The position numbers were made by a program, and so were the translations under genes. The notes beneath the pieces were generated by a model. It had not been told where the DNA came from and searched no databases. It worked only from the letters and a program-made list of their open reading frames with translations. A DNA stretch of 64,000 nt from Kribbella sandramycini (GTDB lineage Bacteria; Actinomycetota; Actinomycetes; Propionibacteriales; Kribbellaceae): assembly GCF_013131805.1 (NCBI RefSeq), contig NZ_JABJRC010000002.1:496001-560000 (forward strand), written 5' to 3'. Below, one piece after another: positions 8,742 to 17,486 of this stretch (its first letter is position 1; every line of letters begins with the position of its first letter).

Positions 8742-9170
8742 CAAATTCTCCATCGCCTGCACAACGAGGCTGGAATTATGCGCACGGTTCTCGTGAAATG
8801 CCAAGAGGAAGTCCCGTATCGGCTATTTTGTCGGGGTTTCTTTCGGGCGTGATGTCGCATTCGAGCCGAGGTCGAACCAGACCGGTGGGGTCTTCGGTAG
8901 CACTAGTGTCGGCAAGGTAATCACCTCAGGTACCGGATCGTGAGGCAAGCGCCAGTCCGGCAATCACCAGGAACCCGGCCGCGATTCCAGGCCAGCCTCA
9001 CGGTGAGTCAGCTCAGATGTCGCCTGAGCAAGCCACAGAGCCAAATCTGGTCGATAACGCCTCTCGAAGAACCTCCTGCAGACACACCTTGATAGTGACT
9101 TCCCGGCTCCGATTGATTCGCTGTGTGGCTCCGTCGTTCTGGGGGCAGCCGCACGCCAGCAAAACGCTGG
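8742..9170 (-). other. Gene-free stretch between the Gabija-like pair and the lanthipeptide cluster
   Basis: No convincing gene is present. On the minus strand, 8926-8997 encodes an orphan hydrophobic tail (PGIAAGFLVIAGLALASRSG and stop) with an upstream stop and no start. It could be the last transmembrane helix of a deleted transporter gene. At 9158-9172 a short stem (CCAGC, five-base loop, GCTGG) lies just beyond the methyltransferase stop codon and may help end its transcript. The promoter for the Gabija-like pair should lie in 8742-8900, but I see no clear boxes. Confidence 0.3.
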
Positions 9171-10373
9171 TCAGGGCATCCTGGCCAGGAGACGCGATTC
9201 GGTCTTCTCGATCAGTTGAACGTTCAGGTCCTGACCGTTCTCGCCAGCTGGCCGCGCGCAGGATGCGCGCACTAGCGGCTGTGCTTCGCGGTCCTGGTTC
9301 CAGACCTCAATCTCGTCGCAGAGACGCCTGGCCAGGTCTTTGCCGTGTGGTCCGTGTCCGACGGCGCCGAGCTCATGCCTACCTGCTGCGATTTTCCTGA
9401 TGGCGAGGTAGGCCAGACTGGCGTCTTCGACCAGGGCTGGGCTGCGGCTGGGGATGGCGGGGGTGCAGAGGTCAGTGTCGATGGCGGCGTGGTCGGTGGC
9501 GAGTCTGCATACGCGGTTGTCTTGAGCCGTGAGGCGTAGCCAGATGCCGTCGAAGGGTTCCTGCGGGCCGACGAGGACGTCTGACCAGACGGTTTCCTTG
9601 GGCTGATCGAGCACGCCTGTCAACTGCGAGGGATCGATCGTTTGGTCGGCGTCCCAGTACAGGGAGACGAGGCCGTTGGGGTCGATGGTGCCGGTGCGTT
9701 CGCCTTCTTGTCCGATCATTGGGACGAAGCCGCAGAGTTGCATGGAGTCGGAGACGAGGGCGTCGTCGCTTCGGTTGAACGCGACGCTGCGGGTTTGGCC
9801 TCGCCAGCGGAGTGGGACGACGAGTCGGCCGTTGAGGGCTAGTTGTTCCCAGAGGGCTGGGGGGAGGTCCCAGGCGCCGACGGTGAAGATGATTCGGTCG
9901 TAGGGGGCGTTTTCGGGGGCGGCGAGGGCGCCGTCTCGGGTGATGACGTGGACTTGTTGATTGCCGGTGGCGTCTAGGGCGCGGCGGGCGCCGTCGGTGA
10001 CTTCGGGGTCGATGTCGACTGTGGTGACCTTGCCGGTGGGGCCGGTTAGGTGGGTTAGGAGGGCGGCGTTGTATCCGGTGCCGGCGCCGATTTCGAGGAT
10101 GCGGTGGCCGGGTTGGACTTGGAGTTGGTCGAGCATCATGGCGACGATGGTGGGGACGGAGGCGCAGCTGAGGGCGGAGCCGTCGGTGGCGCGTTTGGTG
10201 ATGACTGCGATGTCGGCGTAGGCGTCTTCGAGGGTGGCTTCGGGGACGAAGGCGTGGCGGGGGACGGTGCGCAGCGCTTGTTCGACTGCGGGGGTTGTGG
10301 CGTGGCCGGCTGCTTTGATTTGGTCGACCATGGCCGCGCGCAGGGTCTCCGGGGTGTTGGTGATGGTGGTCAT
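9171..10373 (-). CDS. FxLD-type lanthipeptide methyltransferase (PCMT-like)
   Basis: A 400-residue protein. The N-terminal 215 residues are a protein-L-isoaspartate O-methyltransferase-like fold: VPRHAFVPEA, the SAM-binding loop ILEIGAGTGYNAALL (about 93-107), TTVDIDP, and DRIIFTVGA. The C-terminal 180 residues are an extension seen in the 'methyltransferase, FxLD system' family, which occurs beside FxLD lanthipeptide genes. It is the last gene of the minus-strand cluster, 82 bases after lanC. By analogy with the LanS-type enzymes of other lanthipeptide classes, it may methylate an aspartate in the modified peptide, leading to a succinimide and then isoaspartate. The core peptide holds an Asp-Asp-Gly that would suit this. 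The fold and cluster membership are firm; the exact reaction is inferred. Confidence 0.85.
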   Translation of the reverse strand: MTTITNTPETLRAAMVDQIKAAGHATTPAVEQALRTVPRHAFVPEATLEDAYADIAVITKRATDGSALSCASVPTIVAMMLDQLQVQPGHRILEIGAGTGYNAALLTHLTGPTGKVTTVDIDPEVTDGARRALDATGNQQVHVITRDGALAAPENAPYDRIIFTVGAWDLPPALWEQLALNGRLVVPLRWRGQTRSVAFNRSDDALVSDSMQLCGFVPMIGQEGERTGTIDPNGLVSLYWDADQTIDPSQLTGVLDQPKETVWSDVLVGPQEPFDGIWLRLTAQDNRVCRLATDHAAIDTDLCTPAIPSRSPALVEDASLAYLAIRKIAAGRHELGAVGHGPHGKDLARRLCDEIEVWNQDREAQPLVRASCARPAGENGQDLNVQLIEKTESRLLARMP

Positions 10374-10455
10374 TGGTTCCTTTCGTGGAGCCCGGGCCTT
10401 TGATGGGCGGCGGGGTGATCGTAGTTGGGCGGCCCGACAGTTTCGGAGCTTGCGC

Positions 10456-11607
10456 TCAGCTGCTGAGGAGGAGGCAGGCGTCCCAGGCCTGCATGGCGTT
10501 AGTCGTTGACATGGCGGATAGCTGGACCAGCTGAATGCCGGTGCTGCCCTCTAGAAGCTCGGGCCGATGCTGGGACGTCCGAGACTCGACGAGGATCTCC
10601 TGACGGCGTCGCAGGTCGGGTAGCTGTCTGGTCAGCGGACCACCAGGGGCGGCGTCGTCAGCGGCTCGGATGGTTGCTTGTAGGAGTCCTGACCAGCCGT
10701 GGCACAGCGTCGTGTCGCCGAGTTGGGCATGCTGTATGTCGTCGGTGACGCAGTTGAGTAAGGCGGTCTCCGCGCGGTGCTGGCGGGTGCGATCGGCTAA
10801 TGCCAGTCCGGCTAGTTGCTGTGCGCGGGCTATCCCCGGAGTGCCGTAGCACCACGATGGGCGCTGCGGGCCCGCTTGTTGGAGCTGGTCCGAGTCGTGC
10901 TCGTGTTTGGTGATCGTTCCAGGCCACCAGGTGTCTTGCTGCCAGTGGTCGAGCCAGGAGCAGATGGTTTGGATCGCGTCAGTTTGTCCGGGGATGAGGT
11001 GGCCGTGTTGTGCGGCGATTGATAGGAGGGCGAGAGGGCCTGAGATGCCGTGCGCGATGCCTAGGTTGCCGTGGCCGCCCGGCCAGGAGGTTGATGGGTG
11101 ATCCGCGGTGTCGTTGGCGGTCCACCAGCCAGGCAGGTCCCGCACGGGTTCGCAGAGGCGGACGAGGTATCGGAGGATCGCGTCGAGGAGTTCGCCTCCG
11201 TGATGGCGACGGAGCTGGTAGACGCCGAGTCCGGTCAGGCCGCTGATGAGGTCGAACTCGCGTAGCGCAGGCAGTTGTCGGCCATCGATGCGTTGATGGG
11301 CGCGGCGGAGTCGTTCTCGGGTGAGGCCGTCGATGTGACAGTCGAGGGTCCGGAGGGCCGGCCTGTACGTCGGCTGGTCGGCTGCAGTCAGGACATAGGC
11401 AACAGCTGGGGCACCCTCGAATAGGCTGTTCATGAGGTGCGCCGCGACAGGTGTGTTGGTCATCCTCATGATCTGTTCGTGCGCTCTGGCCCAGCTGCCT
11501 TGGTCGGTCCGTGCTTGTTCGACTGCGAGCAACGCCTGGCCGGCCAGGCCGCGTCCTAGGGAGTGTCGGGAAGCGCCGCTCGCAAGTTGCTGTGCCGTTG
11601 TCGTCAT
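10456..11607 (-). CDS. lanC: Lanthionine cyclase, LanC family
   Basis: 383 residues from the ATG at 11607, which has AGGAG seven bases upstream and overlaps the lanB stop codon as ATGA. The expected LanC signature is complete: HGISG in the middle of the protein, WCYGTPG near residue 251 (first zinc cysteine), and LCHGWSG near residue 301 (second zinc cysteine and zinc histidine). In class I lanthipeptide pathways, LanC uses zinc to activate cysteine thiols, which add to dehydroalanine or dehydrobutyrine to close thioether rings. The coupling to lanB and the downstream methyltransferase fit one biosynthetic operon. The length is near the usual 400. Confidence 0.92.
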   Translation of the reverse strand: MTTTAQQLASGASRHSLGRGLAGQALLAVEQARTDQGSWARAHEQIMRMTNTPVAAHLMNSLFEGAPAVAYVLTAADQPTYRPALRTLDCHIDGLTRERLRRAHQRIDGRQLPALREFDLISGLTGLGVYQLRRHHGGELLDAILRYLVRLCEPVRDLPGWWTANDTADHPSTSWPGGHGNLGIAHGISGPLALLSIAAQHGHLIPGQTDAIQTICSWLDHWQQDTWWPGTITKHEHDSDQLQQAGPQRPSWCYGTPGIARAQQLAGLALADRTRQHRAETALLNCVTDDIQHAQLGDTTLCHGWSGLLQATIRAADDAAPGGPLTRQLPDLRRRQEILVESRTSQHRPELLEGSTGIQLVQLSAMSTTNAMQAWDACLLLSS

Positions 11608-14600
11608 CGGGCTGCTCCTGTCTTTTGGGCTTTCCAGGTGACAGCGGCCTGCCGGGCGAGGCGTCGGCACACGGCTTCGCCCTCGCGATCGATGCCGATT
11701 GCCCGGTTGTGGTGCATGTGCAGGAGCGATTCGAGGACGTCGTTGAGCCGCGCTTCGCCAGGCAGATGGTGACGGTAGGTCGCCAGGGCGGCGGCACGGC
11801 GGTCCCAGGCGGCGGTGAGCTGGCCGTTCCAGCCGGGGATGCTGTGGGGGAGGCCGTTCCAGGCGAGCGCCACGACGGTTGCGGTGTGGGACCGTCCGGC
11901 GACTGCGTCGATTGGTGGTCGGTTGTTCGTGAGCCAAGAACAGGCAGCGGCCAGGTCACCGAAGAAGCCCGAGAGAGTTCCCAGCATGTTGAGTGCCGTG
12001 AGAGCGGAGGGATCGATCAGGGCGGTGGGGAGGTGACGCAACTGTGTCGCGACAAGGCACGAGTCGGTGACGAAGACTGCTTCGGCGGCGTGCATTGCGT
12101 CGCCCCGGCCGTAGCGGCCGTGCTCCGGGTAGTAGGTGTCGATGACTAGGCGGCCGATCTTGCCTTGGGCTCTGAGGTGATCTGCCCAGGCGCTGGATTT
12201 CACGAGCAGCTTCGCGCTGTGCTCGGGGCTTTGTACTCGGAGGCGTAGTCGGAGGTGATCGGTCTCGCGCGGGCTGCGGTATCGCGCGAACCAGTACTCG
12301 GGCTGGCCGACGGCGTCCAGCAGGCAGGGGAGCTCGGCCGCGATCAGCTGAGTCAGCTGCTCGGGGTGGCTGTGGAGTTTGAGGTAGAGCCATCGCGCGT
12401 CGGCGGACATGGCCAGCTGCCCATGATCGCGTTTCGTGATGATGCCGCCGTTGGCTGCAGTTGGTGGCGCTGAGGCTGGCCGGGTCGTCTTCAACGGTAC
12501 GGCGATGTCGTGCGGGTGCCGGGCGATCCAACCGAGATCGCCAGCCTCAGCTGTTTCAGTGAGGACGACGAAACCGTCCTTCCTGAGCAGGTGGCGAACG
12601 ATCGCAACGTGAGCCGGCTCGGTCAGGGTGAGCGGCAGCGAGCGGTCGGCGTCCTGCAGTTCGACTGTCGCTGGGCACCCCCATCGTTGGCGCCAGTCTT
12701 CCAACCAGGTGACTTCATCGTTTGAGGACGCGAAATCGTCGAGAGTGAGCCTCCAGGTGGCTGGCGACAGGATCGCTCGTCGGTAGCGCACTCGCGGAAG
12801 GTAAGGGAGCTGCTGAGCGGCAGGTCCCCAGTCGAAGCGATGCCAGGATGCGCCGAGGCCGTGTGAAAGGTGAGCGAGCAGGCGCGCGAGCGGCGGTGAC
12901 TGCTTCTCGATGGCCAGTGCGTGAAACGTCTGTGGCTCGACGACTCGTCGTTGCGAGATGCTGATCAGATAGAGATTGTCCCGGGTGGCTGTCACTGCCA
13001 GATCGCTGAGCGGGATTACGCCGCCGTCGACTGGGCGATGCTCGCCGAGTGAGAGCACGTGCGGAAGGTAGGCGGGTACTCGGCTGATGTTCTCGGCGTG
13101 AGCGAATATTGGCGGGCAGGAAAGCTGGACTGGCAGGGCACCGTCGACGCTGGTGGGGACGCCTCGGTAGGCATCGCGGAGGTCGGCCTCTGGTGCCAGG
13201 TATGCCAATCGAGACGTGAATGTTCCAGCAGATCGGCCTGGATGAACGAGCAGGGTGTAGTCCCCGCGATCGAGTGCATCCACCGACTTAGCGCGGATCT
13301 GAGCGGCTAGCTCGACGTGTGGCGGGATTCGCCTCTCGACGGACGGGTCGCCTACTGCGAGGCTTTGAATGACTTGATCGTTGAGCACGATCTCCCGGCA
13401 GCCGTCGGCCATCGCGCCCCAGGCCAGTGCAAGCAGCCGTTCATCTCTCTCGGAAGGGCCGCTGGAGTTGGCGGTCGCCGTGCTGCCGGGATAGGTGGCG
13501 GGCAGGCCTAGACCTGTCTCGGGATTGACGACGTCGATGAGCGGAACCAGTGCGTTGATGCCATAGCGGTCGCAGAAGGCGGTGTAGTAGTCGCGCCAGA
13601 CCACCGATCCGGTCGGTTGACGAGTCAGTCGGATCAGTGCGGTGGCCGCGTGACTCATCTCGACTGCGACGTGCTCTGGGATCTGTACGTCGCAGTCCAG
13701 GCGAAGGTCAGCTGCCAACGGCGTACGTCCTGCACGAGACAGCCGGTGCATTCGTACGCCGAGTTCGCTGCGGATGGTTGCCTTTGTTCCGCCGCCGGTG
13801 TCGGCGCAGTTGTGACGCGCGATCTCGGCCGCGATCACCTGGAGGCTGCTCACTGTCGTGGAGGCCGCGGAGCTTGGATTTGGCTCAGCCTTGAGCGCTT
13901 CCCGGATGACATGGCCAAGCGGATCGCTGATCGTCATCGGTGCTCGAAGACTGGTGATGAGGAAGCCCTGCATCACCAGGTCAGCCATCAGATCCCGGAT
14001 CTTCGACTCAGATACGCCTGCGAACCTCTCACGCAACCTGTTGATCAGGGCAACGAAGGGGACAGGCGACTGGCAGAGGTCCTGAACTGCCTGCACCGGC
14101 TGGGTGCGTCGGATCAGGATTCGCGTCGTGCCGTGTGGTAGGTCGAGGTCGTCGCCGCGTTGGGCGGCAAGGTTCGTAAAGACAACGTCGAGACGATCGA
14201 GTAGATCTGGGTCACGCTCCAGCTGACCGACCACGTCACCGAGCCATTGGGCGTCTGGCCGGATGTGTGCTTGGTGTTCTGATCCGCACCGCATAGAGGT
14301 ACGGATGCCGATGCCGGCCGGGGCAATGCCGGCGAAGAGGCCGAACGGCATCTGCCGACCGGTGAGCCGGAGGAGGTAGCGGACGACGGACAGCGCAGCG
14401 CGGCGCACCTGCTTGTCGGAGTACTCAGCGCCGGAACAGATGGCGTCCACTTGCTCTGCCAGGCCAGAGCTGGCGTGCCGGACGGCGAGCGCTAGAGACG
14501 AATCGGGCCACACCTCCTGTAGCCATGAGCGGCAGTCGTCGATGTCGGTCAACTCAGGCCAGCGAGTGGGACGAGCGTCGAGAGAGGCAGCAGTTGCACG

Positions 14601-14654
14601 CAACAAGGCGGCACCGCTGTGGCGGTACAAGAGGCCGCTATCGGCTTGGGCCAT
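11604..14654 (-). CDS. lanB: Class I lanthipeptide dehydratase, LanB family
   Basis: 1016 residues, the usual size for a full-length LanB. The first 700 residues match the glutamylation part of lantibiotic dehydratases (for example LRRAALSVVRYLLRLTGRQMPFG reduced to its core RQMPFGLFAG, near residue 100). The last 280 are the SpaB-C/thiopeptide-type elimination domain (LYLKLHSHPEQLTQL, FARYRSPRETDHLRLRL, DTYYPEHGRYG). The enzyme uses glutamyl-tRNA to glutamylate Ser/Thr of the precursor, then eliminates glutamate to form dehydroamino acids. Its only plausible substrate here is the FxLD peptide gene 61 bases upstream. It is translationally coupled to lanC. No dedicated ABC exporter or leader protease gene is visible in the cluster. 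Confidence 0.93.
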   Translation of the reverse strand: MAQADSGLLYRHSGAALLRATAASLDARPTRWPELTDIDDCRSWLQEVWPDSSLALAVRHASSGLAEQVDAICSGAEYSDKQVRRAALSVVRYLLRLTGRQMPFGLFAGIAPAGIGIRTSMRCGSEHQAHIRPDAQWLGDVVGQLERDPDLLDRLDVVFTNLAAQRGDDLDLPHGTTRILIRRTQPVQAVQDLCQSPVPFVALINRLRERFAGVSESKIRDLMADLVMQGFLITSLRAPMTISDPLGHVIREALKAEPNPSSAASTTVSSLQVIAAEIARHNCADTGGGTKATIRSELGVRMHRLSRAGRTPLAADLRLDCDVQIPEHVAVEMSHAATALIRLTRQPTGSVVWRDYYTAFCDRYGINALVPLIDVVNPETGLGLPATYPGSTATANSSGPSERDERLLALAWGAMADGCREIVLNDQVIQSLAVGDPSVERRIPPHVELAAQIRAKSVDALDRGDYTLLVHPGRSAGTFTSRLAYLAPEADLRDAYRGVPTSVDGALPVQLSCPPIFAHAENISRVPAYLPHVLSLGEHRPVDGGVIPLSDLAVTATRDNLYLISISQRRVVEPQTFHALAIEKQSPPLARLLAHLSHGLGASWHRFDWGPAAQQLPYLPRVRYRRAILSPATWRLTLDDFASSNDEVTWLEDWRQRWGCPATVELQDADRSLPLTLTEPAHVAIVRHLLRKDGFVVLTETAEAGDLGWIARHPHDIAVPLKTTRPASAPPTAANGGIITKRDHGQLAMSADARWLYLKLHSHPEQLTQLIAAELPCLLDAVGQPEYWFARYRSPRETDHLRLRLRVQSPEHSAKLLVKSSAWADHLRAQGKIGRLVIDTYYPEHGRYGRGDAMHAAEAVFVTDSCLVATQLRHLPTALIDPSALTALNMLGTLSGFFGDLAAACSWLTNNRPPIDAVAGRSHTATVVALAWNGLPHSIPGWNGQLTAAWDRRAAALATYRHHLPGEARLNDVLESLLHMHHNRAIGIDREGEAVCRRLARQAAVTWKAQKTGAAR

Positions 14655-14715
14655 CTGTCCTCCGGTCGGGATGTCGGATGAGGGGCCGGTGCGACCGGCC
14701 CCTCGGGGGATGACG

Positions 14716-14859
14716 TCAGACGTTGCTGGCGCAGCTGGACGCGCAGGAGGCTGCGCAGCCGTCGTCGGTGTTGCAGCCGGCGTTCGCCTCCGGAACGACG
14801 TCAGTGACCACGCGGACGTCCAGTTCGAACTCGGAGTCGAGCGACTGATTCAGATCCAT
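14716..14859 (-). CDS. lanA: FxLD-family lanthipeptide precursor
   Basis: A 47-residue peptide, MDLNQSLDSEFELDVRVVTD and onward. AAAGGA sits six bases before the ATG. The leader contains the F-x-L-D motif at residues 11-14 (FELD) that names the family. The core has four cysteines (29, 35, 39, 43) and several Ser/Thr (31, 38, 41, 42, 45), arranged as GCNTDDGCAASCASSCASNV. Thioether rings between these residues are expected. An Asp-Asp-Gly at 32-34, just before Cys 35, is a plausible target of the PCMT-like enzyme of the cluster. It is the first biosynthetic gene on the minus strand and probably shares a transcript with lanB, lanC and the methyltransferase. Confidence 0.92.
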   Translation of the reverse strand: MDLNQSLDSEFELDVRVVTDVVPEANAGCNTDDGCAASCASSCASNV

Positions 14860-14963
14860 TTCGATTCCTTTCGGTTGGTGATGGAGCGGCTGGCGCAGGA
14901 CGGACTCGCTTGCACGCCCCGCGCCAGCCGGACTCAGGGGTGGGCCTCAGCTACGGCCGGAGG

Positions 14964-15056
14964 TCATAGGTCTCGGACCTCCCGATCGATGTCGCAGAGC
15001 ATGCCGATCCACAGGGCGCCCGCTAGGAGCGTGAGGAGCCATGTACTCGCTGTCAT
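14964..15056 (-). CDS. Possible 30-residue single-pass membrane peptide upstream of lanA
   Basis: The ATG at 15056 opens a 30-residue frame, MTASTWLLTLLAGALWIGML plus CDIDREVRDL. It has one clear membrane span and an acidic/basic tail. It lies 104 bases upstream of lanA on the same strand. No Shine-Dalgarno is visible; AATCGT seven bases before the ATG is a weak leaderless-type -10 box. I do not recognise the peptide. It could be a small accessory or immunity protein, or a chance frame in the lanA promoter region. Confidence 0.4.
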   Translation of the reverse strand: MTASTWLLTLLAGALWIGMLCDIDREVRDL

Positions 15057-15182
15057 GGCGAACACGATTCCGGTAGGGCGAGGTACCGAGAAGGGATGTT
15101 TGCGGGGAGGAGAGCGGGAGGAATTGGGGAGGATCCGCACATCCGGGTGCTGTGCCGTCACTGTCTGTGGCACGATCGTCGG

Positions 15183-16499
15183 GTGACGGAGGCGAACGAC
15201 CAGCTTCGCCACGCGCGTGAGCGTGTGGAGTCGCCTCGTGCCCCTGGGCAGTCGGCGTCTCGTCAGGATCTGGCCGAGATGGTCAACGAGTGGATCTGGC
15301 GGCAGCGTGGCCGCCATACCGATGTTGACGCAAACTACATCGGCAAGCTCGAACGGGGATTGATTCGGAGCCCTCAGGACGACTATCGCGCGGCGCTGAG
15401 GGCGATCACCGGCGTGCGGACCGACCCTGAGCTCGGGTTTCGGGTCCGGCGCCACTCGTCCTCACCGGTGGAGAATGTGGACCGAAAAGAGTTCCTCCGA
15501 GCGGTTGTTGGCGTGGGTGCTGCGGTGTCCGCGGCACCGCTGCTGGAGTTGCTGAGTCCAGATCAACCCACGCCGGTGCCGAACGTGGTCACTCAGGCAG
15601 ATATCGATGGCGTCCGTACAGCGGCGCGTGTCTTCGGGTCGTGGGACAACCACCACGGCGGCGGTCTCGCACGGGAAGCGGTCGTTGCCCAGCTGCGTCA
15701 TTCGGCCGAGATGCTGGACTCTCGGTGCCCTGAGAAGCTGCGAGGCGAGTTGTTCGCCGCCGTCGGCTTTCTTGGTCACGTCTGCGCGATGATGGCGTTC
15801 GACGCGTACGCCCACGATGACGCTCGGCGGATGTTCCGCTTCACGCAGGCCTGTGCCGATGAGGCCGGCGACTGGAACCTCCGCGCGAAGTCGCTGTCCT
15901 CCATGGCCCGGCAGGCGATCTGGTGCGGTGACCCGGATCAAGGCCTGACGTTGACCGAGCTGGCTCTCGTGCGTGCCGATCGTCTGACGGCAACCGAGCG
16001 TGCCATGCTCCTAGCTGCGCGTGCGCGCGCCTTGGCGAAGATGGGGAGAGCCGAGGAGACGCTGCGGACGGTGGGGCTGGCAGACGAGCAGTTCACGCGT
16101 GCCGATCCCGCGAACGACCCTGATTGGATGCGGTACTACGACCAGGCTCAGCATCTCGGCGACACTGGTCACGCCTTGTGGGATCTCGCCGTCCGCCAGG
16201 GTGAAGCGAAGCAGGAGGCAGCATCTCGCCTGGCGAGTGCGGTTGCGGGGCACACCGAAACCTACGTGCGATCGCGCGCAATGAGCGGGATCAAGTTGGC
16301 CTCGCTCACCATGACCGTCGGTGATCCGCAGGAGGCAGCGGTGATCGGCGCGCAGGCTTTGAAGGATGCGCAGTCTCTGCGCTCGCGCCGGGCCGCCGAC
16401 GATCTGCGGGATCTCGCCCATCGTGCCAGCGTCCACGAGCCGGTCGCTGAGGTCGCGGAGCTTCGGCACGGCATCCGCCTGGCGGTGGCCGCCTCGTGA
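15183..16499 (+). CDS. XRE-family regulator with TPR-like C-terminus
   Basis: 438 residues from the GTG at 15183, chosen because CACGAT stands six bases before it; longer in-frame starts would add unlikely sequence. Residues 10-80 are a helix-turn-helix of the XRE type (SRQDLAEMVNEWIW, then ANYIGKLERGLI). A twin alanine-rich linker (VGVGAAVSAAPLLELLSP) follows. Residues 150-438 are helical repeats typical of actinomycete BldD/TPR regulators. It is divergent from the lanthipeptide genes and overlaps the phosphotransferase gene by four bases (GTGA). It is a good candidate for cluster-specific control. Proteins of this type are also common next to regulators of development. Confidence 0.85.
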   Translation: MTEANDQLRHARERVESPRAPGQSASRQDLAEMVNEWIWRQRGRHTDVDANYIGKLERGLIRSPQDDYRAALRAITGVRTDPELGFRVRRHSSSPVENVDRKEFLRAVVGVGAAVSAAPLLELLSPDQPTPVPNVVTQADIDGVRTAARVFGSWDNHHGGGLAREAVVAQLRHSAEMLDSRCPEKLRGELFAAVGFLGHVCAMMAFDAYAHDDARRMFRFTQACADEAGDWNLRAKSLSSMARQAIWCGDPDQGLTLTELALVRADRLTATERAMLLAARARALAKMGRAEETLRTVGLADEQFTRADPANDPDWMRYYDQAQHLGDTGHALWDLAVRQGEAKQEAASRLASAVAGHTETYVRSRAMSGIKLASLTMTVGDPQEAAVIGAQALKDAQSLRSRRAADDLRDLAHRASVHEPVAEVAELRHGIRLAVAAS

Positions 16500-17380
16500 C
16501 CGGTTCGGCGGCCGAGATCGTTCTCAAACAGGCGTGTGCGCAGGTTGGGATTCCGTCAGCTGACGCCGAGCCGCTGAGGCTCGGTGAGAACGCCATCTTT
16601 CGGTTGCCCGGGCGCGTTGTCGTGCGGATCGGACGGGCCGGGCAGGTCGGCGCCGCGCGGAACGAGGTCGCGGTTTCGCGCTGGCTTGCTGAGGTCGGCG
16701 TACGGGCTGTCGAGGTGCTAGACGAGGTGGCCCAGCCGGTAGAGATCGACGGCGCGCCTGTGACGTTTTGGCACGAATTGCCCGAGCATCGCCATGGGAC
16801 GCCGCGCGAGGTGGCGACGGTGCTGAAGCGGCTGCACGCGAGTCCGTTGCCGTCAGCGTTTGAGCTCCCGCCAGTTGCTCCTTTTGTCCGCCTGGTCGAG
16901 CGCATCGACGGTGCCGCCACGCTCTCGGCGGACGACCGGGCGTGGCTTCGGCACCAGTTGTCTCGGCTCCGCGAGGCCTTTGACGGCCTTCCGGACGGCC
17001 TCCCGCGAGCCGCGATTCATGGTGATGCCTGGGCGGGGAATGTCGTCGTTGCCGCTGACGGGCCGATCCTGCTCGACCTGGAGCGGTTCTCGGTTGGGCC
17101 GCCCGAATGGGATCTGGTCAGCACGGCAGTACGGCTCAGCACCTTCGGCACGATGACGGCCGAAGAGTACGCCGGCTTCGTCGAGAGTTACAGTCACGAC
17201 GTTCTCGAGTGGGACGGCTTCGAGGTGCTACGAGACATCCGGGAACTCCGAGTGACTTGCTACGCCGCACAACGTGCCACCGAGAATCCAGCACTTCGAT
17301 CCGAGGCGTCCTTGCGCGTGGCCTGCTTGCGTGGACTGCGCGGTGAACGACCTTGGACGGACTGGAAACCGCTCACCTGA
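16496..17380 (+). CDS. Aminoglycoside phosphotransferase-family kinase
   Basis: 294 residues. The kinase-like fold is shown by the ATP-binding region (LRLGENAIFRLPGRVVVRIG), the catalytic loop AIHGDAWAGNVVV (HGD-x4-N, about residues 175-182) and the metal-binding ILLDLE. This family phosphorylates small hydroxylated molecules, including aminoglycosides, choline and fructosamines; the substrate here is unknown. It is translationally coupled to the XRE regulator by a GTGA overlap, so the two are one unit. Resistance to an antibiotic cannot be claimed from sequence. Confidence 0.8.
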   Translation: MTGSAAEIVLKQACAQVGIPSADAEPLRLGENAIFRLPGRVVVRIGRAGQVGAARNEVAVSRWLAEVGVRAVEVLDEVAQPVEIDGAPVTFWHELPEHRHGTPREVATVLKRLHASPLPSAFELPPVAPFVRLVERIDGAATLSADDRAWLRHQLSRLREAFDGLPDGLPRAAIHGDAWAGNVVVAADGPILLDLERFSVGPPEWDLVSTAVRLSTFGTMTAEEYAGFVESYSHDVLEWDGFEVLRDIRELRVTCYAAQRATENPALRSEASLRVACLRGLRGERPWTDWKPLT

Positions 17381-17486
17381 GGCCAAGCCGCGGCCGGTCT
17401 CGTGTGCACAGACGAACCGCTCGTCGTGCAGGGTGGTGAAGGACCAGTTCCTATCTCCTCCCGGTGGCTAGGTAGTCAAGACTGAG

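Noticed and set aside
6891..8852. 653-codon open frame on the plus strand opposite the OLD endonuclease gene
   Set aside because: Its translation is valine/glycine/arginine-rich low-complexity sequence mirroring the real gene; all motifs (Walker A, TOPRIM) are on the minus strand.
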